Positions 43,274 to 53,264 of a DNA stretch of 57,252 nucleotides are shown here, piece by piece. The translations under genes were made by a program, and so were the position numbers. The stretch spans positions 1-57,252 of the forward strand of contig DAIDGT010000006.1 in the NCBI GenBank assembly GCA_027459825.1, read 5' to 3'. The notes beneath the pieces were generated by a model that had not been told where the DNA came from, did no database searches, and worked only from the letters and a program-made list of their open reading frames with translations. Within the stretch, counting starts at the first letter, position 1. Every line of letters starts with the position of its first letter. This DNA comes from a bacterium (GTDB lineage Bacteria; Patescibacteriota; Dojkabacteria; JAKAPS01; JAJZLI01).

Positions 43274-44493
43274 AAGCTTTCGTACATAGATTAACTTCAA
43301 ATATTTCTACACTCCCTTTTCGAGTATTTAAATCTAGATTTAAACTAATAGGAGTTACAGGAACTGATGGCAAAACTACTACCTCAACATTGATATATTC
43401 TATGCTTAAGACTGATAAAAGAAAAGTTGCATTAATCACTACGATAGGGCTTTTTATTGATGGAAAGTTTTCTTCTACAGGGTTACATACAACTACTCCT
43501 TCTGCAGTTTTTATATGGAAGATGCTTTATAAAGTAAGAAATTTTGATTTTGTAGTAATTGAAGTCAGTTCTCATGCTATAGACCAAGGAAGGATTGCAG
43601 GACTTAAGTTTGATACTATAGTTTATACAAATATAACTCATGATCACCTTGATTATCATAAGAGTTGGAATAATTATGCAAATACAAAGGCTAAATTACG
43701 ATATTTTATTAATAAAATATCTGGCTCTATAATTGTTAATGCTGATGATAAAAAATCATATAAATTTTTAATGAAAAAATTTGAAGGATATAATGTAATA
43801 TCTTATGGAATTTACCATAATGCAGATATAAGGGCGCTTCATATATTAAAAGATTCTTTTGATGTAAAATCAAATAAAATTGATACTACATTAAAAACAA
43901 ATTTATTTGGAGAATACAATATTTCAAACTCCCTAGCCGCTATAGCTTGTGTTTTAAGGTATGATGTGTCCTTGAATAGTATATCTACTGTTATATCAGA
44001 CTTTCCTAAAATTCCTGGTAGATTTGATATTGTATCTTATTCACCTTTAATCTTTGTTGATTTTGCACATACAGCGAATGCAATTTACAATATATTGGAT
44101 TCTGTATCATACAAAAAAGAGAATAATTCAAAAATTATTACTGTGTTTGGTGCACCGGGAGAAAGAGATAAACTTAAGCGTCCAAATATGGGGAAGGCTG
44201 CATCTAAATTTTCAGATGTGATTATTATTACTGCAGATGATCCTAGATATGAAAGTTTAGATAATATATTTAATGATATTACAAAAAAAATTGATAAAAG
44301 TGAGTTTAAACTAAATAAAAATTTGTTTAAAATTGATGCTAGGGAAGATGCTATACGTTTTGCATTAAAAATTGCAACAAAAAAGGATATAGTTGCTGTT
44401 TTAGGTAAAGGCCATGAGGAGTCATTATCTATAAAAGGAAAGGAATACAATTGGAATGATAAAAAATTTATTCAAAAGCTACTCGGAGGGTGA
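43270..44493 (+). CDS. murE: UDP-MurNAc-tripeptide synthetase (MurE-type)
   Basis: 407 residues. It lacks the N-terminal UDP-MurNAc-recognition domain of full MurE (about 490 residues) and starts with the central ATPase: GVTGTDGKTTTSTLIYSML, VVIEVSSHAIDQGRIAGLKF, YTNITHDHLDYHKSWNNYANTKAKL with the carbamylated Lys, and a C-terminal domain with GAPGERDKLKRPNMGKAAS and ITADDPRYES. The DDPR in place of DNPR leaves the third amino acid (Lys or DAP) open. Confidence 0.88.
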   Translation: MKAFVHRLTSNISTLPFRVFKSRFKLIGVTGTDGKTTTSTLIYSMLKTDKRKVALITTIGLFIDGKFSSTGLHTTTPSAVFIWKMLYKVRNFDFVVIEVSSHAIDQGRIAGLKFDTIVYTNITHDHLDYHKSWNNYANTKAKLRYFINKISGSIIVNADDKKSYKFLMKKFEGYNVISYGIYHNADIRALHILKDSFDVKSNKIDTTLKTNLFGEYNISNSLAAIACVLRYDVSLNSISTVISDFPKIPGRFDIVSYSPLIFVDFAHTANAIYNILDSVSYKKENNSKIITVFGAPGERDKLKRPNMGKAASKFSDVIIITADDPRYESLDNIFNDITKKIDKSEFKLNKNLFKIDAREDAIRFALKIATKKDIVAVLGKGHEESLSIKGKEYNWNDKKFIQKLLGG

Positions 44494-45023
44494 CTTTGTA
44501 ATCTGCTTGGTTTCATACCTCTTCCTTGTTTAGAATGTGTTACTGTTTCTTGTCCTTGTTGTGACTTTATACTGTTTACACTATTTTCTTCAAATATTTG
44601 ATGTTGTCCTGCTGATAGTAGTTCTGATAACCTTTGTAATTTTGCAATATTCTTTTTGTCTTGTTCTTCCTTTGTAATCATCAAAACTCTTCCTATATTT
44701 TCATTGTTGTTTATTTCTTGCTGGGTATTTTCCACTACGTATGTTTTGCCTCCAGGTGTACTTTCGAGTCTGTATGTTTCTGGGGGTCCTGAAAGTGGGT
44801 GTACTCCAACTGACAATATTGTATTCTTATAATTTTTAATTCTTACAAGCCTTACTGTTACTATTGGATCTGTTGGGATTTTAGGAATTAAATACACCAT
44901 TGAATCTCTACCTGCGTTTACTAGTTCATTTTTTAAATGCATGAACTGAGAGTCAATTTTTTCTTGTAGAGCATCTATACTTTCAATATTTCCACTTGTG
45001 ATTATTTCCTCTTCTATACTCAT
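44472..45023 (-). CDS. unknown protein
   Basis: 183 residues, acidic start (MSIEEEIITSGNIESIDALQ), central strands (VTVRLVRIKNYKNTILSVGV) and a low-complexity Gln/Ser-rich tail. Not recognised, soluble. Convergent with murE, overlapping its end by 22 bp. Confidence 0.58.
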   Translation of the reverse strand: MSIEEEIITSGNIESIDALQEKIDSQFMHLKNELVNAGRDSMVYLIPKIPTDPIVTVRLVRIKNYKNTILSVGVHPLSGPPETYRLESTPGGKTYVVENTQQEINNNENIGRVLMITKEEQDKKNIAKLQRLSELLSAGQHQIFEENSVNSIKSQQGQETVTHSKQGRGMKPSRLQSHPPSSF

Positions 45024-45123
45024 ATTTTAGACAATACTACACAAGTATGATGCAACAACTTCATTATATTATAAATAACTTTAAATGTCTAAATTAGGTG
45101 GTATAATTATCTTCAATATATAT

Positions 45124-46191
45124 ATGGATATAGACCCAAAATCTAAAATAGTAATATATGCTCCTGAAGCTTTTGCATCCAAGTCACGAAAAAAGTACCC
45201 TTTGAGGGCAAAAACTGCTGATGGTGTAATCCGATTTTCAGATTATGAAATACTGGGGGTATATGATTTTACCGCATATGAAGGAGAAAGTTGTAAAGAT
45301 GTTCTTGGGATAAGAGATGATATTAAAATTTTTTCTTCCATTAATGATCTTTTATCTTTAAATCCCAAATATCTCTTTATTGGAGTATCACCGGAAGGAG
45401 GAAATATTGATAATAATATGATGGAGGATATAAAGATGGCTCTAAGTCAAGGAATATCTGTTGTTTCTGGTATGCATTTTGAAATGTCCCAAGATTCTAC
45501 ACTATCTCGCATTGCTAAAGAGAATAATGCTTTTTTGTATGATGTTAGGATACCAAAGGAAGATATTCCTGTTGCATCAGCTAGGGCATATTTTTCCCAT
45601 TCAAAAAGAATATTGACAGTTGGTATGGATGCTGCAATAGGCAAGATGACTGTCTGTCTTACATTAGATCGTTATGCGAGAAGCTTAAGTAGAAATAGTG
45701 CTTTTATTGCAACAGGTCAGACAGGTATCATGATATCAGGTAGAGGTATTTCTGTTGATAGAGTTATTGGTGATTTTATGGCTGGTGCTGCTGAAAAGTT
45801 GGTTTTGGAATATTCCCAAAAAGGTCATGATACTCTATTTATTGAAGGTCAAGGATCACTATTTCATCCTGGTTATTCAGGAGTTACCCTCTCTTTGATC
45901 CATGGTTCTGTTCCAACAGATTTGATACTTGTTATTAGGGCAAAGAGGAAACATTCAATAGGATCAAAGTTAATTGAGTTACCAACAATACAGGATGCAA
46001 TAAAAATCCATGAAGATATATGTCTTCCTATTCAAAAGGCAAAAGTAAAGTGTATAGCAGTAAATTCGTATGGAATGGATGGTGTTTCTGCTAGAGAATA
46101 CATTGAAAAAGTAGAAGATATCACTGGTCTTCCGACTGATGATGTTTTACTGAATGGTCCAGAAAAATTATATAATGCATTGAAATTATGA
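45124..46191 (+). CDS. DUF1611 (DgcN-like) P-loop protein
   Basis: About 355 residues from MDIDPKSKIVIYAPEAF; ATG 45085 would add 13. DUF1611 signature: an N-terminal domain with YPLRAKTADGVIRFSDYEIL and VSPEGG, then GMDAAIGKMTVCLTLDRY, a P-loop-like turn, FIATGQTGIMISGRGISVDRV and FIEGQGSLFHPGYSGVTLSLIHG. Relatives act on D-glutamate or murein-derived dipeptides and often lie beside L-Ala-D/L-Glu epimerases (known context). Placed between murE and mpl, it may help handle the D-Glu/dipeptide part of the stem peptide (inference). ATGA overlap with mpl. Confidence 0.82.
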   Translation: MDIDPKSKIVIYAPEAFASKSRKKYPLRAKTADGVIRFSDYEILGVYDFTAYEGESCKDVLGIRDDIKIFSSINDLLSLNPKYLFIGVSPEGGNIDNNMMEDIKMALSQGISVVSGMHFEMSQDSTLSRIAKENNAFLYDVRIPKEDIPVASARAYFSHSKRILTVGMDAAIGKMTVCLTLDRYARSLSRNSAFIATGQTGIMISGRGISVDRVIGDFMAGAAEKLVLEYSQKGHDTLFIEGQGSLFHPGYSGVTLSLIHGSVPTDLILVIRAKRKHSIGSKLIELPTIQDAIKIHEDICLPIQKAKVKCIAVNSYGMDGVSAREYIEKVEDITGLPTDDVLLNGPEKLYNALKL

Positions 46192-47594
46192 AAGGTAAGA
46201 AAGTCCATTTTATAGGAATATGTGGTACAGCTATGGCTCCTATATCTGTTATGATGAGAAATTTAGGCTTTGATGTTACGGGTTCTGATAAAGGTTTTTT
46301 TCCTCCAGTATCTGTATATTTAAAACAGAACAATATGTCTTTGCTCCTTGGATATAAAAAGGAACATATAACATCCGATATTGATTTTGTTGTTATTGGT
46401 AATTCTCAGGGAAAAGATAATCCTGAAATAATTGAGGTTTTATCAAAAAAAATTCCATATTATTCATATCCCGAGATTCTTGAGAAGTATTTGATTAAAG
46501 AAAATTCTATTGTAGTTGCTGGCGAATTTGGTAAGACAACAATAACCTCAGCTATTGCTCATATATTATCTTGTGCAAATATTGATCCTAGTTTTATGTT
46601 TGGAGGAGTATCCTTAAATTTTAAGGATGCATGTGTATCTTCAAAAGGGGAATTTTCTGTTTTGGAAGGAGATGAATATAATAGCGCATTCTTTGACAAG
46701 AAATCCAAGTTTTTACATTACAGACCTAAATATTTAATTGTTACTGGTCTTGTTTGGGACCATGTTGATCTTTTTCCAACAAAAGAAGATTATATTCAAG
46801 CTTATAAAGATCTTGTTATGCTGTTGCCTAGTGAGGGTGCTTTATTACTTAACTCCGATGGACAAGATGTTATAAATAATTTACAAAATATTGCTCAGTG
46901 TCCTGTATATACTTTCTCTATGGTAAAAAAGGATACTTCATTTTATTTAGAAAGTATTGATCTTTCTTCAGATAATGTTACAAGGTTTAAAATAAGAGAT
47001 AGTATCAAAAATATATCATATGATTTTGAAACTTCTCTAATAGGAATACATAATGTACAAAATATTATTGCTGCAGTGGCATTATGTTTAACTATCACCA
47101 ACATTTCATATGAAGATATTTTTAAGGCAGTAAAATCATTTTTAGGGGTAAAAAGACGGTTAGAGGTTAGGTATAATAAGAACAACATTATGGTAATTGA
47201 TGATTTTGCTCATTCTCCCGTTAAAATTAAAACAACTATTCAGGCTGTAAGAAAAAAGTTTCCAGAGAGACATATAGTTTCTATTTTTGAACCACATACA
47301 ATGAGTGCTAGAGATAAAAAAACACTTAATTGGTATAAAGATATATTTCAAGGATCAGATAGAGTAATAATTTCTGATATATTCAAAGGAAATCTTTTGT
47401 CAGATGATCTAAAGGTTAATCCTAATGATATTGTAAATATTGTAAAAAATGAAATACCTGATAGTTCTCATGTTACAAACATGTTACTTGCAGATGAGCT
47501 TAAGAAAGAAATGAAATCTGGCGATATATTTCTTTTCATGTCTTCAGGTAGTTTTTCTGGTGCATTAGAAAAGTTACTTAGAGAACTTCCTTGA
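46188..47594 (+). CDS. mpl: Mpl-type UDP-MurNAc:peptide ligase
   Basis: 468 residues of the MurC/Mpl family. VHFIGICGTAMAPISV, AGEFGKTTITSAIAHIL (ATP loop), and above all LEGDEYNSAFFDKKSKFLHYRPKYLIV, which is the Mpl form (EADEYDTAFFDKRSKFVHYRP) and not MurC. DDFAHSPVKI has Ser for the second His, and FEPHTMSARDKKT closes the site. Mpl ligates a recycled tripeptide to UDP-MurNAc; MurC adds L-Ala. It could serve as MurC here. End overlaps the epimerase gene by 17 bp. Confidence 0.85.
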   Translation: MKGKKVHFIGICGTAMAPISVMMRNLGFDVTGSDKGFFPPVSVYLKQNNMSLLLGYKKEHITSDIDFVVIGNSQGKDNPEIIEVLSKKIPYYSYPEILEKYLIKENSIVVAGEFGKTTITSAIAHILSCANIDPSFMFGGVSLNFKDACVSSKGEFSVLEGDEYNSAFFDKKSKFLHYRPKYLIVTGLVWDHVDLFPTKEDYIQAYKDLVMLLPSEGALLLNSDGQDVINNLQNIAQCPVYTFSMVKKDTSFYLESIDLSSDNVTRFKIRDSIKNISYDFETSLIGIHNVQNIIAAVALCLTITNISYEDIFKAVKSFLGVKRRLEVRYNKNNIMVIDDFAHSPVKIKTTIQAVRKKFPERHIVSIFEPHTMSARDKKTLNWYKDIFQGSDRVIISDIFKGNLLSDDLKVNPNDIVNIVKNEIPDSSHVTNMLLADELKKEMKSGDIFLFMSSGSFSGALEKLLRELP

Positions 47595-48492
47595 AATACT
47601 CAATGGTTTCTCTTATCCCATTTTGGATTGTTGTCTTTGGATTCCATGATAGAATATCTTTTGTTTGCGTAATATCATTGATGTACACTTTTTGAGCATT
47701 TTCTGTTCCATTTATATTGTCTATTTTTATATCCTGTCCCAGCACATCTTTTATATATCTTGCAATATTATCTTTTGAATAACCAAGTCCGCTACCAACA
47801 TTTAAAGTTCCATTAAATGCATTATCAAAAGATAATATTATTGCCTTAATTAAATCTGATATATATAGATAGTCATATATACTATTATCTTTTATGATAA
47901 TTTCTTTTTTTTGTATAGCAGAAGTTATTGCTTCTTCTATAAATGAGTTATGCTCTCTTGCATACTCACCGTAGATATTTGAAGTTCTAAGAACTAGACA
48001 GGGGATTCCGTACTCATCTGAATATTTCTTTATTATTTCTTCAGATTCAATTTTTTGTCTTAAGTATTCATTTGATGCAGAAATATTACTGCTTTCTTTA
48101 AAAGGAGGAGTGTCTTGGTAGATTTTATAATCTGACAAATATATGAATTTTTTTAATTTTGAATAATCAATTAGTTCTTCAAGAGTATTGGATAATCCAC
48201 TTATATTTACTTTTCTGCTGAAATCTGGTTTTTGTATTGTTTCCTGCTCTGATAAGCTTGCAAGATGAATAATGTAATCAGGCTCAAAAGATCTTATCTT
48301 AGTTATTCCGGGCACTGTTATATCAGCATATTCTGTTTTTACTAGGTTTTGAGAGATACTACTATCTAGGTTGAATATTTTTCCTAGTTTATATTCAAGA
48401 AATCTGATAATAATATTAGATCCTATAAACCCAGACCCTCCTATCAGTAAGAAATTTTTTTCCTGATCCAATTTATATTTATTTGTTACCAT
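47578..48492 (-). CDS. NAD-dependent epimerase/dehydratase (extended SDR)
   Basis: 304 residues. Rossmann GGSGFIGSN near residue 19, YIIHLASLSEQ, the catalytic Tyr-x3-Lys in NEYLRQKIES, RTSNIYGEYAREHNSFIEEA, and DVLGQDIKI near the end. It should modify a nucleotide sugar (epimerisation or dehydration) for surface glycans. Product unknown. Confidence 0.88.
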   Translation of the reverse strand: MVTNKYKLDQEKNFLLIGGSGFIGSNIIIRFLEYKLGKIFNLDSSISQNLVKTEYADITVPGITKIRSFEPDYIIHLASLSEQETIQKPDFSRKVNISGLSNTLEELIDYSKLKKFIYLSDYKIYQDTPPFKESSNISASNEYLRQKIESEEIIKKYSDEYGIPCLVLRTSNIYGEYAREHNSFIEEAITSAIQKKEIIIKDNSIYDYLYISDLIKAIILSFDNAFNGTLNVGSGLGYSKDNIARYIKDVLGQDIKIDNINGTENAQKVYINDITQTKDILSWNPKTTIQNGIRETIEYFKEVL

Positions 48493-48540
48493 ACAAATTT
48501 AGTTATATTCCTTTTGTAACTTTTATTCAATCTTAAAAAA

Positions 48541-48549
48541 TGATATTAT
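48541..48549 (+). promoter_or_regulatory. extended -10, leaderless DUF929 start
   Basis: TGA-TATTAT, hexamer at 48544-48549, 7 nt before ATG 48557. Confidence 0.6.
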
Positions 48550-48556
48550 CCATATC

Positions 48557-49378
48557 ATGGCTAAAAGAGAAAGTCAAAGTAGTGTACTTACCTTCATAAT
48601 CATATTTGTAATTATTATTGTTGGCGTATTTCTAATGGTATTTTTTGCATTAAGAGGTAATAGTCCATCTTCATCTGTTAATAGTAACGAGGGTAAGGTT
48701 GTTCCTTCCTCTACTATCCAACAATTATCCGATATCCCTATGTCTAATATAAAAAATAGTTTATCTACTAAAGCTTCAACAGCTTTACAAAGTGTTTCTT
48801 ATCCAAGTCCACTTACCAAAAATGGTTTACCTGAAGTATTATATGTTGGTGCAGAATATTGCCCATTTTGCGCAGCAGAAAGATGGGCACTTATCGTTGC
48901 TTTATCTAAATTCGGTTCTTTTAGTAACTTACATTACACTAAGTCATCTTCTTCTGATATTGATCCAAATACAGCAACATTTTCTTTCTATGGATCAAAA
49001 TATACCAGCAAGTATATCTCTTTTGTACCTGTTGAAACATACACTAATGTTGCTGATGCAAGCGGTGGTTATACTCCTTTACAGAGTTTAACTTCTTCCG
49101 AATCTAGCTTATTTAATCATTTTGATGCCCCTCCTTATGTTTCTTCTAGTAACGCTGGGTCTATCCCTTTTGTTGATATTGCCAATAAATATATATTGAT
49201 TGGTGCTCAGTATGTTCCTGATGTACTTCAGTCAAAAAATTGGAGTGAGATATTATCTGCTATAAGTACTTCTAACTCTAGTATTTCTAATGATATATTA
49301 TCTGCTTCTGGATATTTGATTCAGGACATATGTAAGGCTACAAATGGTCAACCTTCGAATATTTGCTCGGAAATATAG
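48557..49378 (+). CDS. DUF929 thioredoxin-fold membrane protein
   Basis: 273 residues. One N-terminal membrane helix ([18 protein letters not shown]), a Ser/Asn-rich linker and a thioredoxin-like outside domain with the redox pair in [15 protein letters not shown] (about residue 96). The DUF929 hallmark is this [11 protein letters not shown] segment. It probably transfers disulfides to secreted proteins and is reoxidised by the following VKOR (inference from context). The genes overlap by 35 bp. Confidence 0.88.
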   Translation: MAKRESQSSVLTFIIIFVIIIVGVFLMVFFALRGNSPSSSVNSNEGKVVPSSTIQQLSDIPMSNIKNSLSTKASTALQSVSYPSPLTKNGLPEVLYVGAEYCPFCAAERWALIVALSKFGSFSNLHYTKSSSSDIDPNTATFSFYGSKYTSKYISFVPVETYTNVADASGGYTPLQSLTSSESSLFNHFDAPPYVSSSNAGSIPFVDIANKYILIGAQYVPDVLQSKNWSEILSAISTSNSSISNDILSASGYLIQDICKATNGQPSNICSEI

Positions 49379-49751
49379 CTTATTTATACTTTCTATATTA
49401 GGGATAGTCATTAGTGTATATCTTCTTATAATACACTATTCCAATGTTCCTATTGCATGTCCTCAAACAAATTTTGTTAACTGTGACTTAGTGCTTAAGA
49501 GTAGTTATGCTGTTTTGTTTGGTATACCAATGCCATTTTATGGTATGTTTTTCTTTATAGTTACTCTCTTTTTTCTTAAGAGAATAAAATTTCTTATATG
49601 GTGGCTTTCTATTGGTATTATTTTTGTTTTTTATCTGCTTTATACTGAATTATTTCGTTTACATGCAATATGTTTGTGGTGTACATTTGTGCATGTAATA
49701 GTATTTGTCATGTTTTTTTTATGCCTGGTATATTTCCTGTTCGACTCATAA
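49344..49751 (+). CDS. vitamin K epoxide reductase (VKOR) family protein
   Basis: 135 residues, four membrane helices. The extracytoplasmic pair is [10 protein letters not shown] and the active CxxC is CLWC in [12 protein letters not shown]. VKORs reoxidise disulfide-forming thioredoxins with quinone (known). Directly coupled to DUF929. Size is that of stand-alone bacterial VKOR. Confidence 0.93.
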   Translation: MVNLRIFARKYSLFILSILGIVISVYLLIIHYSNVPIACPQTNFVNCDLVLKSSYAVLFGIPMPFYGMFFFIVTLFFLKRIKFLIWWLSIGIIFVFYLLYTELFRLHAICLWCTFVHVIVFVMFFLCLVYFLFDS

Positions 49752-50397
49752 TATCTTTTTTTATTCTTGCACGTGATGCAATTCCTAACTTTGATACTTC
49801 TTGCACAATATACCCTCCTGCCATTCTGTGAGGATCTAGATTTAACCTATATGGTATATATCTTAGATGAAATAATCTAACTTCCAATTTTGTGAGCTGT
49901 TCTGGTGTAAGTGATAAGTCTACTATTATTGGTGCTAGCATTATAAGTGAAGCAATTTCTCCATATGGATCAACATGATCTTTTTTATGTTGTTTCTCCA
50001 ATGTGTGTAAATATTCCTCATATATGGTACTGATTAATGGTCTTGTAGATATTGTTTTCTCTCCAACTCCATTATTTGATTTTTTTGATTCTACTCTAAC
50101 TTTATGTGGAAATTTTTTTATTACTGTTGAAATTATTGCAATTGCACAATCTCTGGTATTTTGGTCTATTCCGTCTTGATTGTCTGATTCTCCAACAATA
50201 CCTATTAATGTCTTAAGGAGCATCTTTGTATTTTGAAATGTAGGTGAATCTGGGTATATAAGGGGGCGTATGACTTCATTGTATACTCTTTCCTGTTCCT
50301 CTCCTTGGTGTAGAAATGAATTTTGTATATCTACAGATGAGGTAATCCCTAATATTGTTTCTTGCAACTCCTTTGTTTCTATTTCTAAAATTTCCAT
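49708..50397 (-). CDS. unknown protein
   Basis: 229 residues, soluble and helical with LMLAP-type segments (IASLIMLAPIIVDLSLT) and RLFHLRYIPYRLNLDPHRMAGGY in the last third. Not recognised. Convergent with VKOR, overlapping its last 44 bp. Confidence 0.6.
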   Translation of the reverse strand: MEILEIETKELQETILGITSSVDIQNSFLHQGEEQERVYNEVIRPLIYPDSPTFQNTKMLLKTLIGIVGESDNQDGIDQNTRDCAIAIISTVIKKFPHKVRVESKKSNNGVGEKTISTRPLISTIYEEYLHTLEKQHKKDHVDPYGEIASLIMLAPIIVDLSLTPEQLTKLEVRLFHLRYIPYRLNLDPHRMAGGYIVQEVSKLGIASRARIKKDIMSRTGNIPGIKKT

Positions 50398-50414
50398 ACT
50401 TAAATATGTAGAGA

Positions 50415-51740
50415 TTATATACTAATCATCCCTTTACTGCGTAATTTTCTATGAAATGTATTTGCAAACCTGTGAGCTTCATCCCTTATTTTTCTTATAA
50501 GGAGTAGGGAGGGATCATTATATTTTAATTTTAAACTATGCTTTTTGTTTGGAAGTATTATTTCTTCTTGTTTCTTTGCAAGTCCAAAGACAGGTATACT
50601 TATATTTGCTTCTTTCATTGCCTGTATTGCTGATCCTAGTTGCGTTTTTCCTCCATCTACTATTATCAAATCTGGTTTTTCAGAGAAACTTTTATCATCT
50701 GAAGAGTTTGTAAGTCTCCTTTTTATTGTTTCATACATCATTGCTGGGTCATCTGGCGTATTTTTTATTTTAATTTTAAATTTTCTGTAATCGCTTTTTG
50801 AGATTTGTCCTCCTTTAAAAACTACCATTGACGATACTGGATATTTTCCTTGAATATTTGATATATCATAACATTCTATTCTCCCATTGGTGTATTTTAC
50901 ATTTCCTATTTTTTTAAATAAGAGTTTTGCTGCCTTAATACCACTCTGTACTTTATTTATCTGGAATATTGTTTCATCTTCTCCAAAGTCTACCTTGATA
51001 TTTTGACTCACATATTGTATTTGTTCTATTTTATCTCTTATTTTGGCTGCCTCTTCAAACATCTCTTCTTTTACAAATTTATCCATTTGGTCTATATAGT
51101 CATTTATAATATTTTTTTTCTCTCCTTTAAAAAATTTTTTAATATTATCTATATTTTTTAAATATTCTTGTCTGGATATAAGAAAGTCACATGGTCCTGT
51201 ACATAACCCTATATCGTAGTATATACAAAGCCTTGATTTATTATATTTTTTATTAATATCTATATTTAAATTACATGTTCTGTATGGAAATATTTTTCTT
51301 AAATTTGAAAGTAACCTTATTACTAATATCCCTGAGGGAAATGGTCCAAAATATGTTGCTTTATCTTTTAATTTTTCTCTTACTCTCTCAATTTTTGGAT
51401 AATAATCATTTGTAATTTTTACCCATGTGTACCTTTTATCATCTTTTAGCAGACTATTATATTTGGGTTTATACTTTTTGATAAGGTTATTCTCTAGTAT
51501 TAGTGCTTCTACATCGTTATCAGTTGTAATATATGAAATATGGCTTGATATGTATACCATTCTTTGAATTTTAATAGGTAATTTCTCTTTAAAGTATTGG
51601 TATATACGCCTTCTTAATATTTTGGCTTTTCCTATATATTGAATGTCTCCATTTTCATTTTTGAACATGTAACACCCAGGAAGCAAAGGTATTTGCTTTA
51701 TGAAATCAGTGTCTTTTGAAATTATAATAGTGTCTTCCAT
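50415..51740 (-). CDS. uvrC: excinuclease ABC subunit C, short form
   Basis: 441 residues (typical about 600). GIY-YIG nuclease (LPGCYMFKNENGDIQYIGKAK...), the zinc-like cysteine cluster RLCIYYDIGLCTGPC, a UVR helix pair (FVKEEMFEEAAKIRDKIEQIQ), and the RNase H-like nuclease domain (IECYDISNIQG ... PDLIIVDGGKTQLGSAI). The C-terminal double helix-hairpin-helix is missing. It makes the two incisions of nucleotide excision repair; the trimmed end may alter DNA binding. Confidence 0.93.
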   Translation of the reverse strand: MEDTIIISKDTDFIKQIPLLPGCYMFKNENGDIQYIGKAKILRRRIYQYFKEKLPIKIQRMVYISSHISYITTDNDVEALILENNLIKKYKPKYNSLLKDDKRYTWVKITNDYYPKIERVREKLKDKATYFGPFPSGILVIRLLSNLRKIFPYRTCNLNIDINKKYNKSRLCIYYDIGLCTGPCDFLISRQEYLKNIDNIKKFFKGEKKNIINDYIDQMDKFVKEEMFEEAAKIRDKIEQIQYVSQNIKVDFGEDETIFQINKVQSGIKAAKLLFKKIGNVKYTNGRIECYDISNIQGKYPVSSMVVFKGGQISKSDYRKFKIKIKNTPDDPAMMYETIKRRLTNSSDDKSFSEKPDLIIVDGGKTQLGSAIQAMKEANISIPVFGLAKKQEEIILPNKKHSLKLKYNDPSLLLIRKIRDEAHRFANTFHRKLRSKGMISI

Positions 51741-51785
51741 ATTAATTATGGATGATACTATATGTATATCTTATTATAAAACCCA

Positions 51786-53264
51786 TTAATCAAAATTAAC
51801 GACAATTGTTTTGACCCTTGTTAGAGATTCAATAAGATATTTTGCTCCTTGTATTATTTTCCCATCTCCAGAGTTTTTTACTCCGGTAAAAGGTAAGTTA
51901 TCTGGTCCTCTGGAGTCTTTTCCATTTATATTAACTGTTCCTACATCCAATTTAGATGCTACATAGAAAGCTTTATTAATATCTTGTGTGAAAATTCCCC
52001 CTTGAAGTCCATATTCTGAATTATTTGCAATTTCAATTGCCTCATCTAAGTTTTTTGTTCTTAAAATTGGTAATATTGGTCCAAAAGGTTCCTCCCATGC
52101 AATTTTCATATCTAGAGACACATTATCTAGTATAATTGGGTCTATGTATCTACCATTCCTCCCACCCCCTAATACTACTGTTGCCCCTTTGTTTTTTGCA
52201 TCCTCAAAAAGAGAATATATGTAATCAGCGCTTCTATCATTTATTACTGGCCCTATGTCAACTGTGTGATCCATTGGATTCCCTATCTTATATTTAGAAA
52301 CTTCTTCCTTAATTTTCTGTATTAATGAATCTGCAATACTTTCTATTACTATAACTCTCTTTATTGCAGTACATCTTTGTCCTGAGAAAGAAAATGCCCC
52401 TTGAGCTATTTTTGTTGCAGTTTTATCTATTGGCGTGTCTTCAAGTACTATACTTGCATCTTTTCCTCCAAGTCCAAGTAGCATGACAGGCATTAATTTT
52501 TTTCTACTTTTAAGTACTTCCTGAATATGTAGTGCTGTACTTGTACCTCCTGTAAAGTTTATTCCATCAATTTCATTATGAGTAACTAAGAAATCTCCTA
52601 TTACTGAGCTTTCTCCACTAACTATATTAAGTACCCCTGCTGGTAGACCTGCTAGCCTGAATATTTCTCCTAGAGCTATTGTTGATATCCCTCCTTGTGA
52701 TGGAGCTTTTAGTACTGTAGTGTTTCCTGAAATTATAGCTCCAACCACTTTGGGTGTACTTTCGTTAATAGGATAATTGAATGGAGGAATAGATAATATC
52801 AGACCAATTGGTACTCGCTCTGTTATTGCAATTTTCTCTTTTCCGTAATTTGGATAGATATCTGATTTTATGCTTTCTCCAATTATTCTTCTTCCCTCTT
52901 CTGCATAAAAATCAATTAAGTCTGCTGTTCTTGATACTTCTTCATATGATTCTTTATAACTTTTACCTACCTCTCTTATAATTAGATTTGTAAGAATGTC
53001 TATGTTATTTTTCATAATAACTGAAGCTTTTTTTAATATTTGAACTCGTATATTCATAGGCAATTCTTTCCATTTAAAAAATGCACTTTTAGCATTTTTT
53101 ACAACATCGTCTACTTCTTGTATAGTCATATTCTGAATAGATCCTACATGTGTTCCATCAATAGGAGATATCACTTGTATAACTGAATTACTTGCAGATT
53201 CTCTCCATTCTCCGTTCGAAAGATATCCATATGTTTTTGTATCTGTTATAAAATTATTGAGCAT
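51786..53264 (-). CDS. gapN: GapN-type aldehyde dehydrogenase, catalytic Glu replaced
   Basis: 492 residues. It matches non-phosphorylating glyceraldehyde-3-phosphate dehydrogenase: PPFNYPINE (oxyanion Asn), GINFTGGTSTALHI, and the Cys in FSGQRCTAIKRV. The general-base motif that should be L-E-L-G-G-K reads MLLGLGGKDAS: Glu is Gly, a one-base change (GAA to GGA). Loss of this Glu slows hydrolysis of the thioester in ALDHs (known), so activity is doubtful or altered. It would otherwise make 3-phosphoglycerate and NADPH. Its start overlaps the TPI-like gene by 11 bp. Confidence 0.85.
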   Translation of the reverse strand: MLNNFITDTKTYGYLSNGEWRESASNSVIQVISPIDGTHVGSIQNMTIQEVDDVVKNAKSAFFKWKELPMNIRVQILKKASVIMKNNIDILTNLIIREVGKSYKESYEEVSRTADLIDFYAEEGRRIIGESIKSDIYPNYGKEKIAITERVPIGLILSIPPFNYPINESTPKVVGAIISGNTTVLKAPSQGGISTIALGEIFRLAGLPAGVLNIVSGESSVIGDFLVTHNEIDGINFTGGTSTALHIQEVLKSRKKLMPVMLLGLGGKDASIVLEDTPIDKTATKIAQGAFSFSGQRCTAIKRVIVIESIADSLIQKIKEEVSKYKIGNPMDHTVDIGPVINDRSADYIYSLFEDAKNKGATVVLGGGRNGRYIDPIILDNVSLDMKIAWEEPFGPILPILRTKNLDEAIEIANNSEYGLQGGIFTQDINKAFYVASKLDVGTVNINGKDSRGPDNLPFTGVKNSGDGKIIQGAKYLIESLTRVKTIVVNFD

